The notes under the pieces are model-generated. The model had not been told where the DNA came from, did not search any database, and saw nothing but the letters and a program-made list of their open reading frames with translations. A program made the translations under genes and the position numbers. 64,000 nucleotides of DNA. Source: Halorubrum salinarum (GTDB lineage: Archaea > Halobacteriota > Halobacteria > Halobacteriales > Haloferacaceae). This document shows positions 26,050-34,293 of the stretch, one piece after another; positions within the stretch are counted from its first letter, which is position 1, and the number at the start of each line of letters is the position of its first letter. Location: the NCBI RefSeq assembly GCF_013267195.1, contig NZ_CP053941.1, positions 682,001 to 746,000 of the forward strand, written 5' to 3'.

Positions 26050-27168
26050 GTGAGCGACATCGATCGATCACTCCGGATCCGCGCCTTCTTACAGAAGTGG
26101 TCGGGCGTCCTCCTTGCTCTGCTCCTCATTCTCGCCGCAGTCGGCGGGTGGTGGAGCTATCAGGTCCACGCGACGCAGGAAATCGAACGTGAACAGGTCA
26201 CCGTCGAACAGTGGAGCGAGTCGACGGCGTACGAACACAGCGCGGTGATCACGAACGACTCCCTCGTGTTCAATGAGGGGGAACGCGTCCGAGACCGACC
26301 GGTGTACTACGTGAATCTATCTAGGGAACTCGACGTGACGTACGTGTACGAACACACGGCCGAGACCGGCTCGGTGAACGTCACCACCGATGTCCGGCTC
26401 CAGTACCGCGGGGTCGAGGGAGAGACAGTGCTCTGGCAGTACGCCGAGCCGCTGGCAAGCGGCCAAGACGAGGGGGTTACGAACGAGGACAACCACACCG
26501 TTGACGCGGCCGTAGAGATCGAGTCTGTGTTCGAGACGATCCGAACGATCGAACAGCAGCTCGGCGTAGCCGGAACGATAGAGATCCGGATCGTCGCGGT
26601 GTCGTCCGTCGAGGGGACGCTGGGGGGGCAGTCGGTGAGCGAGACCTACGAGAGCACGATGCCGATGACGGTCAACCCGCAGACGTTCCGCGTGCTGGAG
26701 ACGAACACCGTCGACGAGCCGGGCCAGCAGACGGAGACGGTCGAGCGCCCGGTCGATCCGGGGACAGTTGAGGCAGTCGGGTCGATCCTGCTTGTGCTCC
26801 TCGGTGCCGGCGGCGCTTTGGGTCTAGTTTTCGCGCAGCGGAGCGGGTATGCCACCGTTTCTCCCGAAGAGCGTGAGATTCTGGAGATCCGACAGCAGGA
26901 ACAGGAGTTCTCCGAGTGGATAACCAATGGGACGTTCCCGTCGGAACGCGACTACGAAGCGACAATCCTCGTCGACGACTTAGAGGGGTTAGTCGACGTC
27001 GCGATAGACACGAACAAACGCGTCATCAAAGACGAGCAGCTCGGGGTGTGTACGGTCCTCGACGGCGAGTTCGCGTATTTGTACGTCCAACCAGATTCGC
27101 CCGCGAGCGACTGGCTCGTCAACTACGCCGACATGACAATGGACGAGTTCCAAGAGTTCGACTTCTGA
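26050..27168 (+). CDS. DUF5305 family membrane protein
   Basis: The 372-residue product starts at GTG (VSDIDRSLRIRAFLQKW). A membrane segment (residues about 15-38) is followed by a large extracellular domain (about 40-250), a second membrane segment (IGS-ILLVLLGAGGALGLVF, about 252-272) and a C-terminal cytosolic domain with LVDDLEGLVDVAID and ASDWLVNYADM. This is the DUF5305 layout. Such proteins often occur with SipW-like signal peptidases in haloarchaea (my recollection, not a search), and here one lies 8 kb away. It follows the DUF7504 gene by 53 bp. The role is unknown; an assembly or anchoring function for surface proteins is inference. Confidence 0.8.
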   Translation: MSDIDRSLRIRAFLQKWSGVLLALLLILAAVGGWWSYQVHATQEIEREQVTVEQWSESTAYEHSAVITNDSLVFNEGERVRDRPVYYVNLSRELDVTYVYEHTAETGSVNVTTDVRLQYRGVEGETVLWQYAEPLASGQDEGVTNEDNHTVDAAVEIESVFETIRTIEQQLGVAGTIEIRIVAVSSVEGTLGGQSVSETYESTMPMTVNPQTFRVLETNTVDEPGQQTETVERPVDPGTVEAVGSILLVLLGAGGALGLVFAQRSGYATVSPEEREILEIRQQEQEFSEWITNGTFPSERDYEATILVDDLEGLVDVAIDTNKRVIKDEQLGVCTVLDGEFAYLYVQPDSPASDWLVNYADMTMDEFQEFDF

Positions 27169-27190
27169 GGGCGCCCGCAGCGGGTTGGAC

Positions 27191-28237
27191 TCAGGGACGA
27201 TCGCCCTCGATCACGCTGTCCTCCGTTTCGACCTCAACTTCGCTGCCGCCGCGAGCGTCGACGGTGAGGTCGCCGCGGATCGCGCTGCCTTCCATCTCAA
27301 CGCCGACCTCGCTGCCGCCGCCTGTGGTGATCTCGGTGTCGTCGCCGATCTCGCTGTTTTCCATCGAAAGAGCGACTTCGCCGCCGCCCCCGAGAGTCAT
27401 GGAGACGCCACCACCGATCTCGCTGCCTTCCATCGAAAGGGCGACTTCGGCACCGCCCGGCGTCTCGATGCGGACCGCGCCGTCAATCTGGCTGTTCTCC
27501 AGGGAGAGGTCGACCGAGACGCCGCCGCGGATTTCGATCCGGAGGTCGCCGCGGATCCGACTTCCTTCGAGCTCGACAGACACCTCGCCACCGCCGCCGA
27601 GCGTGACAGTAGCATCGCCGTCGACCGTGCTTCCCTCGGCCTCGATCGCGACATCTCCACCGCCTCGGAGGCCGACGTCGATACAGGGCACCGTCTCCGA
27701 CTCGAGTCCGATCTCTGGGCCGGTGAGACACGACGCCGCAGCTTCACACGTGACCGAGGTGGAGCGGGCCAGCTCCACCGATGCGTCGCGGTCGCTCGTC
27801 GCCGCGCGGATTCCGATCTCCACGTCGTCGGTGGTGTCGGATGAACACGATAGCTCCGCGGCGATGTCCGTCGCCTCGCCCGGCCCGAGCGTTCGTTGGC
27901 CGATATCGAGATCGCTCCGACCGATCCCGAGCGACCCGGACGAGCGCACGCCGACGCGGTCGAGAACGAGCGTTTCGTCGAACCGGTTCGTGAGCGTGAA
28001 CAGTCGCACCGTCCCGCCCGAATCGCCGGTGGGATCAGCCGGCTCGATCCCGAGCAGGGCGTTCTCGTCGGCGGCGGTGGCGACGCTGAACTCCCGGTCA
28101 CCGGCAATCGACGAGAACGCGCCGGTACCCTGGACGCCGGCGGCGCCGCCCGCGCCAACCACCAACAGGCCGAGGACGGCCCGACGGCTCACGCGATCGC
28201 CATCGTCTCCTCGACTGCGTCGGCGTTTTCGTCCCAT
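27191..28237 (-). CDS. secreted TasA/DUF1102-like protein with six 23-residue repeats
   Basis: The 348-residue product begins MGRKRRRSRGDDGD then RRAVLGLLVVGAGGAAGVQ and GTGAFSSIAGDREFSVAT. This twin-arginine, glycine-rich signal with a GTGAF boundary is of the SipW-cognate/TasA (DUF1102) type. Residues about 50-165 are an Ig-like domain (LFTLTNRFDETLVLDRV). Residues 204-341 are six exact 23-residue repeats, each like EIGGG-VSMT-GGGGEVALSMEN-S (a strand-turn pattern of a beta-solenoid). It ends shortly after the last repeat. The ATG at 28237 is preferred; longer starts are possible. It is convergent with DUF5305. Confidence 0.8.
   Translation of the reverse strand: MGRKRRRSRGDDGDRVSRRAVLGLLVVGAGGAAGVQGTGAFSSIAGDREFSVATAADENALLGIEPADPTGDSGGTVRLFTLTNRFDETLVLDRVGVRSSGSLGIGRSDLDIGQRTLGPGEATDIAAELSCSSDTTDDVEIGIRAATSDRDASVELARSTSVTCEAAASCLTGPEIGLESETVPCIDVGLRGGGDVAIEAEGSTVDGDATVTLGGGGEVSVELEGSRIRGDLRIEIRGGVSVDLSLENSQIDGAVRIETPGGAEVALSMEGSEIGGGVSMTLGGGGEVALSMENSEIGDDTEITTGGGSEVGVEMEGSAIRGDLTVDARGGSEVEVETEDSVIEGDRP
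27215..27628 (-). repeat. six tandem 69-bp (23-codon) repeats inside the TasA-like gene
   Basis: The six units encode residues 204-341 of the protein at 27191-28237. Each has 23 codons with a glycine-glycine and an E-V/S-V block and ends in ENS, EGS or EDS; DNA identity is lower than the protein pattern. The regular length fits a coil-per-repeat beta-solenoid fold, resembling bactofilin or other polymer-forming rod domains in periodicity only. Inference: a stalk or polymerising rod. Confidence 0.75.
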
Positions 28238-28439
28238 GTTGACCCCCGTCAATTGACGTACCGTCACTAGCCGCGCGAAGGTTTCACCCCTCTGTCGGTG
28301 GAGAGTGGACCTACATTCGGCTAGTGTCGATCTATCAAATAGTTTGTCCTGTGGACGTATAGTATTGCTGTGCTTTCGCGGGCGACAAACGGCAAATGCT
28401 AAGTGGCGTCCAGAAGCAAGATCCTTCTGGCTACAGCAC

Positions 28440-28985
28440 TCACGGCGGATCCTCGATATCGCCAAGGCGATACCGCCGGTTCTGGATCACCTGTGCGACA
28501 GAGGACGCCAGGAACACCGCGATGATAGCCGCCGTCCACCCGAGCGCCGGGACCGTTTCTGTCGGGACGAACCCGGACCAAACGCCGCCGAGGACGACAA
28601 CGGATAGCAGCGAGAGCCCCAGGTAGTAGACACCCCACGGGATCGAGCCTTCGGGAACGACGTCGAGGTAAACGTCGAGTGTTTTGGCCTCCTCGGTGAG
28701 TTCGATTTCGTCGCCGTCGTAGTCGATCATTCCCGCGTCGGCCAGCCGGTCAAGATGGGTCTGCTGGAGTGAGGTGTACACCCGCTTGCGCTCTGCGGAG
28801 GTGAGTTCGGGGACGGACTTGTCCTGCTCGCGCGCAGCCACCATCTCCGCGAGGTCCGACAGAGTGAGCGGCTCATCGGCTTGCTTACAGAAGTGGATCA
28901 CGTATCGCCGGCGGTGGTTGCTCAATAGGTCGTAGAGCTCGTCTTTTTCAGGGGGTGTGTACTCCCGCTGGTCGGTTATTGACAT
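28440..28985 (-). CDS. DUF7344-type winged-helix protein with membrane segments
   Basis: The 181-residue product (from the ATG at 28985) has a winged-helix domain (residues about 12-105). It shows YDLLSNHRRRYVIHFCKQADEPLTLSDLAEMVA, then LTSAERKRVYTSLQQTHLDRLADAGMIDYD, which is the DUF7344 pattern. Two membrane segments follow (about 120-140 and 145-165). A tethered transcription regulator is likely. The frame is open 57 codons further upstream to a TTG at 29156 near a TATA-like AATTATAC; the longer form would add an arginine-rich leader. Its position among the secreted subunits suggests it regulates them; this is inference. Confidence 0.75.
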   Translation of the reverse strand: MSITDQREYTPPEKDELYDLLSNHRRRYVIHFCKQADEPLTLSDLAEMVAAREQDKSVPELTSAERKRVYTSLQQTHLDRLADAGMIDYDGDEIELTEEAKTLDVYLDVVPEGSIPWGVYYLGLSLLSVVVLGGVWSGFVPTETVPALGWTAAIIAVFLASSVAQVIQNRRYRLGDIEDPP

Positions 28986-29202
28986 CAGTACACCCTCTTC
29001 GATGTCAGCTGAGCCCAATCGAGCGAGTCGTTCGTCTGAGATACCGCCGTCATCTCCGGACCTCTCGTGCGTCAGTCCCGGGGATCGTAAGTCGTCTGGA
29101 GACCCGCGCCCATCCAACCTCCGGGAGCCGACGTATGCTCCCACACATACTGTCAAAGGAACTGACGTGATTCAGTATAATTATTCGGGTCTCCGCGCGA
29201 AC

Positions 29203-29793
29203 TCACGCGAGTCCAAGCGCGCTCGCGACCGCGTCGGCGTCAGCGATGTCGATCGCTGCGGCGTCCTCCCGGAGCGATCGGAATCGCTCGATGTGACCGT
29301 TTATTATGTCGGCGTCGGCGCCGTCGTGGGCGGCTCGTGCGGCTGAGAGTGCGGCGTCGGTTGCGTCCGCCTGAAGTGCCGTCTCGTCAACCGCCGTTTC
29401 GCAGAGATCGACCGCCTCGTTCGCGTCGATCTCCGTCGCGAGGTCGACAGCCTCGGCGAAGCAGTCCTCGGCACTTACAAAGTTTGAGAGGGCGGTCTCG
29501 ATCGCGTCGATCGCATCGGTGTACGCCTCCTCATTGAACGCCGAGATACCCTCGTCGCGCGCAGCTACTGCGTCGTTACGGGCGGTTACCGCCTCGTCGT
29601 ACGTGACAACTATCTCACGGGACTGTGTATTACCATCTGGGCCCGTTCCGGGTAGTTCCTCGTCATCCTCACCGAGACAGCCGGAAACGAGAGTGCTCGC
29701 TGTCGCAGCGATTCCGAGAAGGTACTGTCGTCGACTGGTGCGTGATCGTGATCCTCTGTCGTTGTGTTGGAACACATCAAGTGAGACGATCAA
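29203..29793 (-). CDS. Tat-type lipoprotein
   Basis: The 196-residue product has SRRQYLLGIAATASTLVSGCLGED (residues about 18-42), a twin-arginine signal with lipobox VSGC. A helical alpha-rich domain follows (DEAVTARNDAVAARDEGISAFNEEAY). The C-terminal two thirds consist of alanine-rich helices resembling a four-helix bundle. It is probably membrane-anchored outside the cell. No family recognised. The true start may be at a later ATG, since the first 15 residues are not signal-like. Confidence 0.7.
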   Translation of the reverse strand: MIVSLDVFQHNDRGSRSRTSRRQYLLGIAATASTLVSGCLGEDDEELPGTGPDGNTQSREIVVTYDEAVTARNDAVAARDEGISAFNEEAYTDAIDAIETALSNFVSAEDCFAEAVDLATEIDANEAVDLCETAVDETALQADATDAALSAARAAHDGADADIINGHIERFRSLREDAAAIDIADADAVASALGLA

Positions 29794-29842
29794 TTCGAAC
29801 GGTTTAGTACTGAGAGCGATGTCGTGGGCAGCCTGCTGGTTA

Positions 29843-30574
29843 TTAGTTGGTCGTCGTTAGGTCAGTTTCCGTTCCGACGACGATCTCCTGAACGAGCGTC
29901 GTTTTGGCTCGACTTTCCACGTCGAACGGGTTCCCGCTCGGATTTGCCGCCTGATTGATAGCCTTGACAACCGGATCTGGTGCGTCGACGACGAGATCGA
30001 TTGCTAACGTCGCACCGGCCGGGATCTGCTTGTAATTTTGGGGGGCGTCTGCTTGGCTTGAGCTCCCGGGGGAGATGTCGGTTCCGTCATCGCTGCTGAT
30101 ACCATTTGAGTCAGTTGTGTTTACTTGAAAACTGTACATTCCCTGAACCTGTTTTTCAGTGACTTGACCGTCTCCAGCGGTTGTGTTATCACCGTCGACG
30201 ACGATGGTGCCGAACGTGCTAAATCCGAACCCCACACTGACGGGCTCCGTACCGTTGTTTTCGACGTCAAGCAGATGAGTCAACGACTGGTTAGAGGCGC
30301 TGTTACGCGTTGCCACGTTGACATTTAGACTATCACTTTGCGTGTCACCCGTGACGTGCGCCTGCGGGAGGTCACTGGCGTCCGAGATGCTGATTCCGGT
30401 ATCCCCTTGATCGTACTCGGTGCTACCGCGGGTGACGTTCAACTCTTGAACGGTATACACTTGGAACGCAGCGGTGCTCGCGCTCGTACTTTGTAGTGCT
30501 GCCGACGAGAAGACCGCACCACTCCCTGTTGCCAACGCTCCGAGTCCGACGACCATGCTGCGTCGCTTAACCAT
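29843..30574 (-). CDS. secreted TasA/DUF1102-like protein (Thr/Ser-rich subunit)
   Basis: The 243-residue product starts MVKRRSMVVGLGALATGSGAV then FSSAALQSTSASTAAFQ, a twin-arginine and glycine-rich signal like the other TasA-type proteins here. The body has alternating strands (LTHLLDVENNGTEPVSVGFGF, GAT-LAIDLVVDAP). Asparagine and serine are unusually frequent. Homology to DUF1102 is by resemblance of the signal and the LDVENNGTEPV core. It is separated from the next subunit gene by about 240 bp. A fibre or biofilm subunit role is inference. Confidence 0.65.
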   Translation of the reverse strand: MVKRRSMVVGLGALATGSGAVFSSAALQSTSASTAAFQVYTVQELNVTRGSTEYDQGDTGISISDASDLPQAHVTGDTQSDSLNVNVATRNSASNQSLTHLLDVENNGTEPVSVGFGFSTFGTIVVDGDNTTAGDGQVTEKQVQGMYSFQVNTTDSNGISSDDGTDISPGSSSQADAPQNYKQIPAGATLAIDLVVDAPDPVVKAINQAANPSGNPFDVESRAKTTLVQEIVVGTETDLTTTN

Positions 30575-30818
30575 GTGGCTTCCACCTACTCGTTTACTGT
30601 AGGGGTGTCCACTTAGTATTAATTCACCTGAAACGTTTGAAGGGCTGGCCTGAACCGGAACGCAACTTCCAGATACGGTTCAAGCAGGGCTTGATAGCTG
30701 AAAAAGAGTCCTCAATTCGATATACAGAGGCCTGATAGCTCTCATCGACCATCGAACATGAGTTGAGGTATCACGCATCCACCGACGAATCCGGTCCGAT
30801 CCTCTCAGCGATCGGTCA

Positions 30819-31382
30819 CTACTCCTCGACCGCAGAAATCTCCAGCGTGACGCTCGACTCCTCGGGAAGTTCTACAAGGTCGCCGGGTGCTTCGTCGGGG
30901 ATCAGGTTCACGACCATCCCAAAGGACACCGTGTCGCCGGCGTCGAAAGTCTGGTCAGAGTCAGCGAGGAGGGTCGTCCGTCCTTGCGCGTCCGTCTCCG
31001 TCGGCTCGTCGGCGGAGACGGCCCGAAGCGTCTCCGCGACCGCTTCGCTCGACTGGTTCGGATTGTCACCGGATGGCGAAAACGAGAAGGCGAGTCGGTC
31101 GTACGGCACATCGCCGTTGTTCGTCACCTCAATGAGTTCCTCAAATCGGGAGATCGCTCGCTGGTTCAGCTGTTCGATCACGACTGCCTCGACCTCGCTG
31201 TCGTCGTCAGTCCTGACGTACTCCTCGCCCGCGCGGCCAGGGCTTAAGGAGAGCTCCGAGGAGACGACCACCCGCAGATCCGCGGCCGCGGTCGTGCCGG
31301 AGAGGAACGATGCAGAGCTGACGACGGCACTACCGAGCGCCATCGAGGCGAGGCCGAGCGTGGTCTGTCGTCGCGTGGGCAT
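30819..31382 (-). CDS. secreted TasA/DUF1102-like protein
   Basis: The 187-residue product from the ATG at 31382 begins MPTRRQTTLGLASMALGSAVVSSASF then SGTTAAADLRVVVSS, the TasA-type signal. The domain has ISRFEELIEVTNNGDVPYDRLAFSFSP (a TNNGD strand-turn also seen in its relatives) and ends DLVELPEESSVTLEISAVEE. Twelve extra codons upstream (MSSEQQPPLRTT) are possible but add nothing to the signal. It is divergent from the subunit gene at 31599, so the intervening 215 bp probably holds two promoters. Confidence 0.65.
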   Translation of the reverse strand: MPTRRQTTLGLASMALGSAVVSSASFLSGTTAAADLRVVVSSELSLSPGRAGEEYVRTDDDSEVEAVVIEQLNQRAISRFEELIEVTNNGDVPYDRLAFSFSPSGDNPNQSSEAVAETLRAVSADEPTETDAQGRTTLLADSDQTFDAGDTVSFGMVVNLIPDEAPGDLVELPEESSVTLEISAVEE

Positions 31383-31598
31383 CGTGGTTCGGAGCGGAGG
31401 TTGCTGCTCGGACGACACTTCGTCGCTCGACCGCTTTGTATTGAGGGGCTTTCCGCAGTGACCGCGGGAGCCCGGAAATGTTCCACTTGTTCAGCCCCCG
31501 CGATACGCGGTTCAAGGGCACCGATACCGCAGTTCGGACCGGTACTCCGGTGGTTCAAGCAACTCAATACAAAGTGGGTAAAGCCACATATAGAAGAC

Positions 31599-32177
31599 AT
31601 GGCAAGCAGACGCAGCGTCCTGATCGGATTAGGTAGTTTAGTTGCGGGCGGCGGCGCAGTCCTTGGTACCGGTGCGTTCGATACAGTGACGGCACAGCGG
31701 ACGGTTTCGGTCGAAACGACCGGCGACGCAAACGCGCTGCTGGCGCTCACACCCGTTGACGACGACGGCCCGTACGTCGACGACTCGGGCGACACGATTC
31801 AGCTCACGCTCGGCGACGCGGACGGGAACGGACTTAATCAAAACGCCGTGACGACGTTCGACGAACTGGTCAGCATTACAAACAACGGAACACAGACGGT
31901 CGACTCGATCACCTTCACGATCGACGTGACCGGTGCGGGATCCGATGAGGCCAACACAGATCACGAAGAGGCGTTCGGCATCGTCGCCAACGGTGAGACG
32001 ATTGCGGCGACGGGAGACACGAACATCCTCTCTGACGACTACTACGACACGAGCCTTGACAGCGGAGAGGCCGTCAACTTCGGGGCCGAAATCGACCTGC
32101 TCAACGGCGACATCTCGGATCTCACAGACGGAGCGACATTCAATCTCACGATCAGCGCCGAGGCGACCGACAACTGA
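31599..32177 (+). CDS. secreted TasA/DUF1102-like protein
   Basis: The 192-residue product starts MASRRSVLIGLGSLVAGGGAV then LGTGAFDTVTAQRTVSVETTGDANALLAL, a classical SipW-cognate signal (GTGAF boundary) followed by a DUF1102 core. The core shows TTFDELVSITNNGTQTVDSITF and VNFGAEIDLLNGDISDL. Twin arginines occur at positions 4-5. Known TasA-like proteins form extracellular fibres after cleavage by SipW. It is the first of two rightward subunit genes. Confidence 0.85.
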   Translation: MASRRSVLIGLGSLVAGGGAVLGTGAFDTVTAQRTVSVETTGDANALLALTPVDDDGPYVDDSGDTIQLTLGDADGNGLNQNAVTTFDELVSITNNGTQTVDSITFTIDVTGAGSDEANTDHEEAFGIVANGETIAATGDTNILSDDYYDTSLDSGEAVNFGAEIDLLNGDISDLTDGATFNLTISAEATDN

Positions 32178-32235
32178 GTGGCGTTGGTCCTTCCGGACCT
32201 CGGTGGGCGCAGGGATCCAGTTGGACTGACTCCTA

Positions 32236-33252
32236 ATGCCAACCAGACGCACAACGGTTATCACGCTTGGAACGCTCCTCGCCGGCGGCGGCGCGGTCCT
32301 CGGCACGGGCGCGTTTGACACGATCGAGGCCGAGCGGTCGGTCTCGCTGGAGACCGCCCCCGACTCCAAAGCCCTCCTCGCGTTCGAAATCATCGACGAC
32401 GAACACGTTAGCCAAACGAGTGGAACGATCGACTTCGACCTGATCGCTAGGGCGACCACGGCGTTTCGAGAGCTCGTGAAAGTCAGGAACAACGGGACGC
32501 AACCCGTCACCTTGCTCCGCTTCGAGTTCGATGTCACCGGCGGCGATCAGTCCCCAGGCGACGTCGAGGACGCCCTCCGGATCGTCTCCGGCGATGCGAC
32601 CATCGACGCGGTCAACGAGGCGAATCTCCTCGCGATAAGCGACGCGGGTGACGCCGGAAACAACGAGCTCTCGCCGGGGGAGGCAGTCCCGTTCGGGGTC
32701 GAGGTCGACCTGACCGGCGACGTCACGGAGATCACCGGCGACCCGGAGATCACGCTGACGATCGTCGCTGACACGGGCGGCGAGAGCGAGACTGGCGATG
32801 GCAACGAAAGCGGGGAAGGCGATCCCGAACCCGGACCCCCTACCTTCGGGTACGTCGAGGGACCGAACCGGGACCCGTCGGACACGCCGTCGAGAAGCCT
32901 GACGTTCACCATCGAGAACACGGGCGGGGCGACGACTGTCGTAGGGTTCGCAGTGGATATCGACACTCCAGGGAACAGTCCGTCGCCCGGGGTATTCGAT
33001 GGATTCGAGATTGAGCCGGCCGCGGCCGGCGAGCCAACGGTGGACGAGAGCAGTACGGACGACGACCTCGCGGTCGGTGAGGACATCGAACACGCTGGCT
33101 ACGTGATCCCATCCGACTCGACCGCCGCGTACACAATCGAGACGTTCGACCGCGATCCGTCGCAGAACGGCGAGCTGTCCCTCAGGGTGTTCACGACGGG
33201 AGGAGCGTTTTCCCTCCCGCGGACTGGGTTCGAGTCGCTCGGGAACGCGTAG
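32236..33252 (+). CDS. secreted TasA/DUF1102-like protein with extra C-terminal domain
   Basis: The 338-residue product starts MPTRRTTVITLGTLLAGGGAV then LGTGAFDTIEAERSVSLETAPDSKALLAF, nearly the same signal and first strands as the gene before it. The N-domain (about 30-180) has TAFRELVKVRNNGTQPVTLL. After an acidic linker (EGDPEPGPP, about 193-205) comes a second domain (about 205-338) of immunoglobulin-like strands (LTFTIENTGGATTVVGFAVDIDTP). It lies 58 bp after the previous gene and probably belongs to the same operon. A cap, anchor or minor subunit is possible. Confidence 0.85.
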   Translation: MPTRRTTVITLGTLLAGGGAVLGTGAFDTIEAERSVSLETAPDSKALLAFEIIDDEHVSQTSGTIDFDLIARATTAFRELVKVRNNGTQPVTLLRFEFDVTGGDQSPGDVEDALRIVSGDATIDAVNEANLLAISDAGDAGNNELSPGEAVPFGVEVDLTGDVTEITGDPEITLTIVADTGGESETGDGNESGEGDPEPGPPTFGYVEGPNRDPSDTPSRSLTFTIENTGGATTVVGFAVDIDTPGNSPSPGVFDGFEIEPAAAGEPTVDESSTDDDLAVGEDIEHAGYVIPSDSTAAYTIETFDRDPSQNGELSLRVFTTGGAFSLPRTGFESLGNA

Positions 33253-33327
33253 AGGGGTCGTCGTTCCGTGGTCCGCCGATTCCCTCGGGCTTATGACGCC
33301 GACGCCGCAAACCGGGATACGAATCGG

Positions 33328-34272
33328 ATGGTCCGCGAGGCCGACGCGACGGTTTTGATAATCGAGGACGACCGCGAGCAGGCCGAGGAGTACGCCGACT
33401 GGCTGGACGACTACGACGTCCGGCTGGCCGCCGGCGAGCGCGCGCTCGACGCGCTCGAGGAGGTCGACGTGATCCTCCTCGACGGCGACCTCCCCGACCC
33501 GCCGGCAGCGGAGCTGCTCGGCCGGATCCGCGCGCGCCGGCAAGACTGTCAGATCGGGCTCCTCTCCGGCGTGAGCGTCGGCGACGATGTCCTCCGTCTC
33601 GACATCGACGAGTACGTACCGCGACCGCTCGACCGCGACGAGCTCCGCGAGACGGTCATACGCCTCGTCGACCGCGGCGCCGTGTCGGACGCGATCGAAA
33701 CGTACCTTTCGCTCGTGGCGCGGCGGCGACGGGTGGAGCGACGGAAAGACGAGACAGAGTTAGCAGACGACGAGCACTATCAAGAGCTGACGGGTGAGAT
33801 CACCGGCCGCCGTCGGCAGATCGACACACTGCTCGCTGAGATCGACGATTCAACTGCGAGACGGGGGAACGGCGAGGACGAACCGCGCGTCGCGTCACGG
33901 GTCGCGGACATCGAATCGGCGGACCCCGCTGTCGGTCGAGCGTTGTACCGGACTCGTCCCCGTGAGTTCTACGCACTCTGGTTGCTCGCCGCACTCACCT
34001 ACGGCGTGGGCGACGTCGTTTCAACGCTGTACGCCACCCTTGCCGTTCCAGGAGCCATCGAGGGGAACCCCATCGTCAGCGGGCTGTTGAGCGCCGGCGG
34101 ACTCCCCGGATTCCTCCTGTTGAAGCTACTCGTGTTGTTCGTGTTGATCTCTATCAGCGTCCAAGGCGCGCGACAACGCGAACGGTTCTCGTACTACTGG
34201 CCGCCGGTCGTCGCAACCGGGATCGGACTGCTGCTCACCGGCTGGAACCTGCGGCTGGCAATTGGCATGTGA
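33328..34272 (+). CDS. response receiver with HalX domain fused to a membrane domain
   Basis: The 314-residue product starts at the ATG at 33328. Residues 6-110 are a receiver domain with acidic pair D13-D14 and phospho-site D52 in VILLDGDLP. The usual switch lysine is replaced by R99 (YVPRPLD). Residues about 115-175 are a HalX-like helical domain (VARRRRVERRK, YQELTGEITGRRRQIDTLLAEID). From about residue 205 to the end is a membrane domain with four segments (LLAALTYGVGDVVSTLYATL, GAIEGNPIVSGLL) like the DUF5658-like protein at 22.7 kb. I do not know this fusion from haloarchaea; the signal direction is unknown. Confidence 0.8.
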   Translation: MVREADATVLIIEDDREQAEEYADWLDDYDVRLAAGERALDALEEVDVILLDGDLPDPPAAELLGRIRARRQDCQIGLLSGVSVGDDVLRLDIDEYVPRPLDRDELRETVIRLVDRGAVSDAIETYLSLVARRRRVERRKDETELADDEHYQELTGEITGRRRQIDTLLAEIDDSTARRGNGEDEPRVASRVADIESADPAVGRALYRTRPREFYALWLLAALTYGVGDVVSTLYATLAVPGAIEGNPIVSGLLSAGGLPGFLLLKLLVLFVLISISVQGARQRERFSYYWPPVVATGIGLLLTGWNLRLAIGM

Positions 34273-34293
34273 TTGTTGTGGACTACGGACCGT

